DNA of 11,577 nt from DASPXY01 sp038227745 (GTDB lineage: Bacteria > Planctomycetota > Planctomycetia > Gemmatales > Gemmataceae), in assembly GCA_038227745.1 (NCBI GenBank), contig JBBRPS010000288.1, positions 1 to 11,577 on the forward strand, given 5' to 3'. A program made the translations under genes and the position numbers. This document shows, one piece after another, positions 6,192 through 11,577 of this stretch. Each line of letters starts with the position of its first letter. Within the stretch, counting starts at the first letter, position 1. A model generated the notes under the pieces. The model was not told where the DNA came from and did no database searches. It saw only the letters and a list, made by a program, of their open reading frames with translations.

Positions 6192-6629
6192 TTGAGCGGC
6201 ACACCGGCGGCAACGCCCTACTTTCGGCGTGACCAGAGTGACGGCATCACCGCGCCCGACCTCACTAAAACGTGCTCGTACGCGGAGCACATCGTGAAGT
6301 CGAGAGGCAAGAAGACGCAGTACACGAGCGTGTCAGCGAACCTGGTCAAAATCAGGATTTTCGGGGACACGAACTACCAGATGGACAGGGATAAGGCCGC
6401 GATGGACGGCCACGGTCTGGTAGAGCACGCGACCTTGATGCAGGCTCTCAGGAAGGAGGCCCACGAGGGGGAGAAGGAAGTGCGGTTGCACGCCGTAAGC
6501 GCTTTGAGGTATGCGACTATGCGCTGTGAAGGGCTGGTGGTCTGGGGGTTTGACATCTCCGGGGTGGCCCGGAAAGACGTCATCACCTGGGCACACGAGA
6601 GGGTGCAGGCTTATTTCGTGAAGGTGTGA
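6192..6629 (+). CDS. Unknown protein, first gene of cassette between hairpin repeats
   Basis: I propose a TTG start at 6192 because AGGAG (6180-6184) lies 7 nt upstream, giving 145 residues. In-frame ATG 6138 and GTG 6108 fall in the promoter. I do not recognise the family. It is soluble with no signal peptide or membrane segment. A basic patch SRGKKTQYTSVS (37-48) is followed by a likely helical region (63-115) with many charged residues (ALRKEAHEGEKEVRLHAVSA), then a conserved-looking end with VVWGFDISGVARKDVITWAH (116-135). Codon use includes more A/T-ending codons than the flanking genes, suggesting transfer. The second gene begins 2 nt after its stop, so the two are almost surely co-expressed. 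No catalytic motif is visible; a nucleic-acid-binding or partner role is only a guess. Confidence 0.7.
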   Translation: MSGTPAATPYFRRDQSDGITAPDLTKTCSYAEHIVKSRGKKTQYTSVSANLVKIRIFGDTNYQMDRDKAAMDGHGLVEHATLMQALRKEAHEGEKEVRLHAVSALRYATMRCEGLVVWGFDISGVARKDVITWAHERVQAYFVKV

Positions 6630-6631
6630 CG

Positions 6632-7435
6632 ATGCTGGAATTGTTCAGCTGCCGAAACTGCGTCCAGAACTGCGGTCAAAGCCTAAACATCGGGCGCGGC
6701 CACGGCTTCTGCCTACAGCACAATTCGGTCATCACCGAACCGGCCCGCACGACCTGCAAGTACCTCCAGCGCAAAGACCTACCCCGGTTCGCGGTAGATG
6801 AGGCGATGCGCGAGCATGCAGCAGAATTCGCCCTGTTCACTGCCCTCGTCACCATTGACACGAAAGAGCCGTTGCCCCGAGTGATGTATAGTGAGCGGTG
6901 GTGCTGGGAGCACGGCGCCTACGACTCCCTGACTAACGCCATCGCTCAATACTTCAAGACTAAGCCCGCCTGGGCCTTTATCCAGTCGTTCTCGGGCGGA
7001 TTGGACGGCCGCAGATCCTTGACTCATGCGGCCATCGTCCGCCGGTACATGAACCACTGCAATAGCTGGGTCAGTTCCTATCGCCTGACGCTGGCGGTAA
7101 TCCAGGACGTCGATACCGATCCGCTGTTCGACGATCTCTCCCTTATCATCCCGGATGACCTGAGCCCCGACGAGGTTCGGATACAGGCGCTCTGGGATGT
7201 GATTTTTTGCCGATTGTCCGGGATTCAGGAGTACGGCTGGCATGCCGGCCTGGGCGATTTGATGTGGGCGAGCGACAGAGTCAATGGCGGCCTCACCGAG
7301 TTAAACTGGCCATTTCTGAAAGAGGAGTTGGCGAAGATCAAGAAAGACTGGACCGAGATGATCATTGGCCACGCGAAGGGCCAGGACGCCTTCCTAAATC
7401 AGACAGGTAACCCAGACGACGAGGAGAATCCTTGA
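6632..7435 (+). CDS. Unknown protein with N-terminal cysteine cluster, second gene of cassette
   Basis: The product has 267 residues from ATG 6632, with AAGG at 6621-6624; GTG 6626, overlapping the preceding stop, is an alternative. The N-terminal 45 residues hold a probable zinc or iron-sulfur site: Cys7-x2-Cys10-x3-Cys14, then Cys27-x2-His30 and Cys42. A soluble, mostly helical body follows, with SERWCWEHGAYDSLTNAIAQ (87-106), FIQSFSGGLDGRRSLTHAA (116-134) and a C-terminal QEYGWHAGLGDLMWASDRVN block (199-218) rich in His, Trp and Asp. The C-terminus is acidic (PDDEENP). I recognise no named family and no standard nuclease or NTPase motif. Coding bias is less G+C-rich than in the neighbours. 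The tight pairing with the upstream gene and the bracketing repeats suggest an acquired functional unit, possibly defence or stress related; this is inference. Confidence 0.78.
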   Translation: MLELFSCRNCVQNCGQSLNIGRGHGFCLQHNSVITEPARTTCKYLQRKDLPRFAVDEAMREHAAEFALFTALVTIDTKEPLPRVMYSERWCWEHGAYDSLTNAIAQYFKTKPAWAFIQSFSGGLDGRRSLTHAAIVRRYMNHCNSWVSSYRLTLAVIQDVDTDPLFDDLSLIIPDDLSPDEVRIQALWDVIFCRLSGIQEYGWHAGLGDLMWASDRVNGGLTELNWPFLKEELAKIKKDWTEMIIGHAKGQDAFLNQTGNPDDEENP

Positions 7436-7443
7436 ACGTTACC

Positions 7444-7629
7444 CCTGGCTTGCACTTTGCGCGATTTTCTTACACTCGGAAGCGAAAAACGCCGGGAAAT
7501 CGAAGGGGACCGACCCATAATGGTCTTTTTCAGAGGTGCCGGAACCCTCTCAGAAGGCGACAAACCCCGAAAACCCCGGGGGAAACCGCGATTCCAGGGC
7601 TAAGGAAATCGCGCAAAGTGCAACCCTGG
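7444..7629. repeat. 186-bp unit bounded by 29-bp imperfect inverted repeats
   Basis: Positions 7444-7472 and 7601-7629 are inverted copies with 26 of 29 positions matching, including an uninterrupted 18-mer (right arm AAATCGCGCAAAGTGCAA at 7606-7623). The unit begins 8 nt after the cassette's last stop and has no convincing gene inside. It resembles a miniature inverted-repeat element or a long 3' structure of the cassette mRNA. Confidence 0.75.
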
Positions 7630-7663
7630 CCACCCCCAGCCAGACAGCCAACCAGGGAAAAAA

Positions 7664-7827
7664 GGGGGGGGCAGAAAGGGGACGTATCTCAAATAATACG
7701 GGGGCAGAAAGGGGGGGGCAGAAAGGGGGGCAGAAAGGGGACGCATCTCAAATAATATGAATCTGGAATTCATATTATTTGAGATGCGTCCCCTTTCTGC
7801 CCCTGAGATGCGTCCCCTTTCTGCCCC
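7664..7827. repeat. Long hairpin repeat, copy 3, compound
   Basis: Positions 7727-7762 and 7768-7803 form a perfect 36-bp stem with a 5-nt loop and core ACGCATCTCAAATAATATG. A direct partial copy of the right arm follows (7804-7827). To the left is a one-armed partial unit (about 7667-7700) whose core carries the T-variant, ACGTATCTCAAATAATACG, like copy 2, joined by G runs and CAGAAA units. It therefore mixes two repeat subtypes. It closes the right side of the cassette region. Confidence 0.92.
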
Positions 7828-8180
7828 AAAGAGATAGACACCCTTTCCAGAGTACCGCAATCGGCGTTCGCCGAACAGAGCCTTCCGGGCGTTTGACCGA
7901 CGCGCGATGCGTCCGGACTGGTGCAGCCAGGAGCGGCAGCAGTCGCCTCGGCTGCACCTATCTAATCTGCCAGCCCCGGCATCCGCTTCGAGGGCAAGAA
8001 CACCGAGCACGCGGCGAAGTCCGTTCTGCAGAAGTTCGTGTCGAGGCAGACGATTCTTGGGCCTCCTGGGCACTGGCGCCGGTCTGCCGCCGTAAGTGAC
8101 GGCACTCGTTCTGGAGGTTGCCCAGCCTCAGTGAGTTCCTCCTCCACCTCTGCGGCGCTGCGCGAGCAACCGAACTGTGG
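7828..8180. other. Non-coding stretch with possible gene remnant
   Basis: No intact gene lies between the hairpin repeat and the end of the RND gene. One plus-strand frame, open from 7966 to TGA 8188-8190, contains a natural-looking tract over about 7978-8070 (GIRFEGKNTEHAAKSVLQKF, then VSRQTILGPPGHW). It has no start codon or ribosome site, so it may be the cut-off 3' part of an unknown gene. The rest shows no structure I can support. Confidence 0.4.
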
Positions 8181-11100
8181 TCAGGCGTGACGTCCCGCAG
8201 GCGGCGCACCGTTCGCGGACGGGAACACCTCCGCCACATCCGCACGCCGGTCGGTGAACCACTGAATCACGTAGTAGAAGACCGGCGTGAGGAAGATGCC
8301 GAACAGCGTCACGCCCAGCATCCCCGCGAACACCGCCGTCCCCAGCGTCCGCCGCATTTCCGCACCGGCGCCCTCCGACAGCATCAGCGGCACCACGCCG
8401 AGGATGAACGCGAACGACGTCATGATGATCGGCCGCAGCCGCAGCCGCGAGGCCATCACTGTCGCCTCGCCGCGCGGCATCCCCGACTCGCGCAGCGACT
8501 TCGCGAACTCGACAATCAAGATGGCGTTCTTGCATGCCAGGCCGACCAGCACGAGGAAACCAATCTGCGTGAAGATGTTGATGTCCATGCGCGCCACCAC
8601 CACGCCGGCGATCGAGCACAGCAGGCACATGGGCACGACGAGGATGACGGCCAGCGGCAGCGACCAGCTCTCGTACTGGGCAGCCAGCACCAGGAACACC
8701 AGCACCACCGCCAGCACGAACACGTACAGGGCGGTGTCGCCCGTCTGTAATTGCAGCAGCCCCAGCTCGGTCCACTCCGCCCGCATCGTCTGCGGCAGCT
8801 GGTCGTTGGCGGCATTCTCCAGGGCGGCAATGGCCTGGCCGGAGCTCGTCCCCGGACTGGGGTCGGCGTGGACCGCCGCCGCCTCGTACATGTTGTAGCG
8901 CATGATCGTCACCGGCCCGCTCACGTAGCGCACCGACGCGAACGCCGCCAGCGGCACCATCTCGCCCTGGCCGTTGCGCACCTTCAATTGCTTGATGTCT
9001 TCCGGCGACTGGCGGAAGTCCTGCAGCGCCTGCACGTTCACCTGCCACGTCCGCCCGAAGCGGTTGAAGTCGTTGACGTAGAATTGCCCCAGCGTGGACT
9101 CCAGCGTCGTCCGCACGTCGTCGATCGACACGCCGCGATCCTTCGCCTGGGCGCGGTCGATGACCAGCTCCAGCCACGGCGTGTCCGCCCGGAAACTGCT
9201 GAACAGCCCCTGTAGGTGGTCGTCCTTCTCCCCGGCGACGACCACGCGGTCGGCGGCCCGCTGCAGCCGCGCCTGGCCGTTGTCGCCCGTGTCCAGCACG
9301 ACGATCTTGAAGCCTCCCGCCGTGCCCAGCCCCTCCACCGGCGGCGCCCCGAAGATGTTCACGATGGCCGCCGGCACCTCCTTCTGGAAGCGCTCCTGCA
9401 GGGCGGCGGAGATCGCCTCGCTCGACCGCTCCGGCCCCCTGCGGTGCTCGAACTCGTCGAGCATCAGGTACAGCGACCCGAAGTTCGAGGCGTTGGCGCC
9501 CATCAGCACCGACTGTCCCGAGATCGCCACGCTGTGCCGCACCCCCGCCGTCTTCAGCGCGATGCCCTCCAACCGCTGCACCACGTCGCGCGTCCGCGTC
9601 ACCGAGGCGGCGTCGGGCAGCTGCACGTTCACCAGCAGAAAGCCCTTGTCCTGCGCCGGAATGAAGCCGGTCGGCGTCGTCGTGAAGCCCCAGTACGTCA
9701 GGTACAGCAGGCCGCCGTAGGCCAGCAGCACGAGGGCGCTCACGCGCAGCAGCCTGCCGACCGCCCGGCCGTAGACTGCCGTCACCGCGTCGAAGCCGCG
9801 GTTGAAGGCGGCGAAGATCCCGCCCAGCAACGCATTCACAGGCCGGATGAGGAACCACCCGGCCACGCCGCCGAGGATCGCGCCCGGCGTGAAGTACATC
9901 CCCCGCAATGCCCAGGTCTGCCACACCGTCAGCTCGCTGTCTGCCGGGTCGAGAGGCACGGCGGGCAGGCCGAAGTGGCCGGCGAGGAACCGCGGTCCCA
10001 ACCAGAGCGTGAGCAGGCCGCCCACCCCCGCAAAGATCCACCAGGGCAGCGCCTCGCGCTTGTGCCCGTGGCCGCCCTCCTGCTTGAAGATCACGACGGC
10101 GCGGCTCGGCGTCAGCGTCAGGGCGTTGATCGCCGAGATGATCATCGCCACCGAAATGGTCAGCGCGAACTGGCGGTAGAACTGGCCGGTGATGCCGCTG
10201 ATGAACACGCTCGGCAGGAACACCGAGCACAGCACCAGCGTGATGGCCACGATCGGGCCGGTGATCTCCTCCATCGCCTTGATCGTCGCCGTCCGCGTGT
10301 CCAGTCCCGTCGCGATCAGGCGCTCGATGTTCTCCAGCACCACGATGGCGTCGTCCACGACGATGCCGATGGCCAGCACCAGGCCGAACAGCGTCAGGTT
10401 GTTCAGGCTGAACCCCATCACCGCCATGACCGCGAACGTGCCGATCAGCGACACGGGCACGTCGATCATCGGCAGGATCATCGCCCGCCAGTCCTGCAGG
10501 AACAGCAGCACGACGATGGCCACGAGGATGACGGCGTCGCGCAGCGTGTGGAACACCTCCTTGATCGACTCGCGGATGAACGGCGTCGTGTCGTAGACGA
10601 TGGCGTAGTCGATGCCGGGCGGGAAGTTCTTGCGAAGCTGCTTCATCCGGTCCTTGACGCGCTTCGCCACGTCGAGGGCGTTGGAGCCGGGCAACTGGTA
10701 GACGGACAGCGCCACGGACGGCTTGCCGTCGAGCGTGCAGGTCTGGTCGTACGACTGGGCGCCCAGCTCGATGTTGGCGACGTCCTTGAGGTAGACGAGG
10801 GACGGGCCGCTGTTCTTGATGATAATGTTGGCGAACTCGTCGGTGTTCTGCAGACGGCCGAGGGTGGTGATGATGTACTGCGACACCTGGCCGCGCGGCG
10901 TCGGCGGCTGGCCGATCTGGCCGGCCGCCACCTGGATGTTCTGCCCCTGCACGGCACCGATGACGTCCTGCGGGATCAGGCCGTACGACGCCAGCTTCTG
11001 CGGGTCGAGCCACAGCCGCATGCTGTAGTCGCGCTGGCCGATGTACGAGATGTCGCCGACGCCGCCTAACCGGGATAGCTCGTCGCGGATCTGGATCGTG

Positions 11101-11576
11101 GCGTAATTGCTCAGCTCGAGGTTGGTGCGGCTGCCGTCCTTCGAGACGAGGTTGACGATCATGAGGACGTTGGGCGACTTCTTCTTGACGGAGATGCCGC
11201 GGCGCTTGACGAGGTCGGGCAGGATCGGCTCGGCGAGCGATTCGCGGTTCTGCACGAGCACCTGGGCGATGTTCAGGTCGGTGCCGGGCTGGAAGGTGAC
11301 GGTCAGGGTGTAGCTGCCGTCGTTGGTACACTGCGAGGACATGTACATCATGCCCTCGACGCCGTTGACCTGCTGCTCGATGGGCGAGGCGACCGTGTCG
11401 GCGACGACGCGGGCGTTGGCGCCGGGGTAGACCGCGGACACCTCGACGGTCGGCGGCGTGATCTCGGGATACTGCGCCACCGGCAGCGCGAACAGGGCGA
11501 CGGCGCCGCCGAGGGTGATGACGATGGAGATCACCCAGGCGGAGATCGGCCGGTCGATGAAAAAGCGAGCAAACAT
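8181..11576 (-). CDS. HAE1-family RND multidrug efflux permease (AcrB/MexB-like)
   Basis: The product has 1131 residues and is complete; the ATG is at the very end of the window, so its ribosome site and promoter are not visible. It begins MFARFFIDRPISAWVISIVI, the usual first helix of inner-membrane RND exporters. These proton-driven trimers pass drugs to a periplasmic adaptor and an outer-membrane channel. Proton-relay residues are present: Asp408-Asp409 in helix 4 (GIVVDDAIVVLENIER, 404-419), Lys1016 in helix 10 (GLACKNAILIVEF) and Thr1053 (IIMTSFAFILGVVPL). Porter-domain blocks are recognisable (GVGDISYIGQRDYSMRLWLD, GQFYVNDFNRFGRTWQVNVQ). It is about 80 residues longer than AcrB because the linker between the two halves (about 503-600) contains two extra hydrophobic segments (512-526 and 560-578). 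An adaptor (MFP) gene probably lies upstream, beyond the right edge. No outer-membrane factor gene follows on the left. Confidence 0.96.
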   Translation of the reverse strand: MFARFFIDRPISAWVISIVITLGGAVALFALPVAQYPEITPPTVEVSAVYPGANARVVADTVASPIEQQVNGVEGMMYMSSQCTNDGSYTLTVTFQPGTDLNIAQVLVQNRESLAEPILPDLVKRRGISVKKKSPNVLMIVNLVSKDGSRTNLELSNYATIQIRDELSRLGGVGDISYIGQRDYSMRLWLDPQKLASYGLIPQDVIGAVQGQNIQVAAGQIGQPPTPRGQVSQYIITTLGRLQNTDEFANIIIKNSGPSLVYLKDVANIELGAQSYDQTCTLDGKPSVALSVYQLPGSNALDVAKRVKDRMKQLRKNFPPGIDYAIVYDTTPFIRESIKEVFHTLRDAVILVAIVVLLFLQDWRAMILPMIDVPVSLIGTFAVMAVMGFSLNNLTLFGLVLAIGIVVDDAIVVLENIERLIATGLDTRTATIKAMEEITGPIVAITLVLCSVFLPSVFISGITGQFYRQFALTISVAMIISAINALTLTPSRAVVIFKQEGGHGHKREALPWWIFAGVGGLLTLWLGPRFLAGHFGLPAVPLDPADSELTVWQTWALRGMYFTPGAILGGVAGWFLIRPVNALLGGIFAAFNRGFDAVTAVYGRAVGRLLRVSALVLLAYGGLLYLTYWGFTTTPTGFIPAQDKGFLLVNVQLPDAASVTRTRDVVQRLEGIALKTAGVRHSVAISGQSVLMGANASNFGSLYLMLDEFEHRRGPERSSEAISAALQERFQKEVPAAIVNIFGAPPVEGLGTAGGFKIVVLDTGDNGQARLQRAADRVVVAGEKDDHLQGLFSSFRADTPWLELVIDRAQAKDRGVSIDDVRTTLESTLGQFYVNDFNRFGRTWQVNVQALQDFRQSPEDIKQLKVRNGQGEMVPLAAFASVRYVSGPVTIMRYNMYEAAAVHADPSPGTSSGQAIAALENAANDQLPQTMRAEWTELGLLQLQTGDTALYVFVLAVVLVFLVLAAQYESWSLPLAVILVVPMCLLCSIAGVVVARMDINIFTQIGFLVLVGLACKNAILIVEFAKSLRESGMPRGEATVMASRLRLRPIIMTSFAFILGVVPLMLSEGAGAEMRRTLGTAVFAGMLGVTLFGIFLTPVFYYVIQWFTDRRADVAEVFPSANGAPPAGRHA

Positions 11577-11577
11577 A

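Noticed and set aside
7466..7473. Minus-strand TGTAAGAA as a third ECF promoter
   Set aside because: No CGACTAAC at the required spacing; it is part of the inverted-repeat unit.
5857..7653. 11-bp inverted match (5857-5867 and 7643-7653) as ends of a transposon around the cassette
   Set aside because: Short, and placed asymmetrically relative to the hairpins (outside the left one, inside the right one); could be chance.
5881..7827. CRISPR array
   Set aside because: Repeated units are inverted hairpins with no regular spacers and no cas genes.
8128..11331. 1067-codon frame overlapping the RND gene on the same strand
   Set aside because: Arg/Pro/Ala/Gly-rich out-of-frame shadow; the RND frame has full family motifs.

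Overview
The window is G+C-rich with dense GC3 codon use. An ECF sigma factor of the 'FDERGHW' type sits next to a tiny HxxxCxxC zinc-binding protein, alongside CsrA, a DUF547 remnant, an ArsM-type methyltransferase and an HAE1-type RND pump. Together with many G-rich hairpin repeats, this suggests a member of the Planctomycetota, perhaps Gemmataceae. That placement is an inference from style and gene content, not proven.

Layout. 1-140 holds a long hairpin repeat that ends directly against the 3' remnant of a gene (140-466), possibly an anti-sigma-type protein. A 39-bp direct repeat (464-575) leads into a 690-residue membrane protein (602-2674), a TVP38/DedA (VTT) domain joined to a large unrecognised domain of about 410 residues. 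Next come a hairpin, an ECF-like promoter, an ECF sigma gene (2890-3489) and a short zinc-finger partner (3492-3752). A second copy of the same promoter motif, with identical spacing, precedes csrA (3889). The csrA frame has lost its normal stop and runs into a 5'-truncated DUF547 fragment (4112-4492), which looks like a deletion junction. A perfect 18-bp stem-loop and a CCGT repeat precede arsM (4659-5543).

The middle (5544-8180) is an accessory island of visibly lower G+C. Two related hairpin repeats (5881-6009 and 7664-7827) bracket a compact two-gene operon of unknown function (6192-6629 and 6632-7435), which has its own sigma70-like promoter and is followed by a 186-bp imperfect inverted-repeat unit. 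The three hairpin repeats belong to one family. Their sequence differences are matched on both arms, so each arm pair stays perfectly complementary. The right part (8181-11576, minus strand) is one complete RND efflux permease with two probable extra membrane segments in its central linker.

How it fits together. The sigma factor probably drives its own operon and csrA through the shared TGTAAGAA-N14-CGACTAAC motif, linking an extracytoplasmic-type signal to post-transcriptional control. ArsM and the RND pump are stand-alone detoxification functions. The two-gene cassette between the hairpin repeats is the best candidate for an undescribed system. Its function cannot be read from the sequence.
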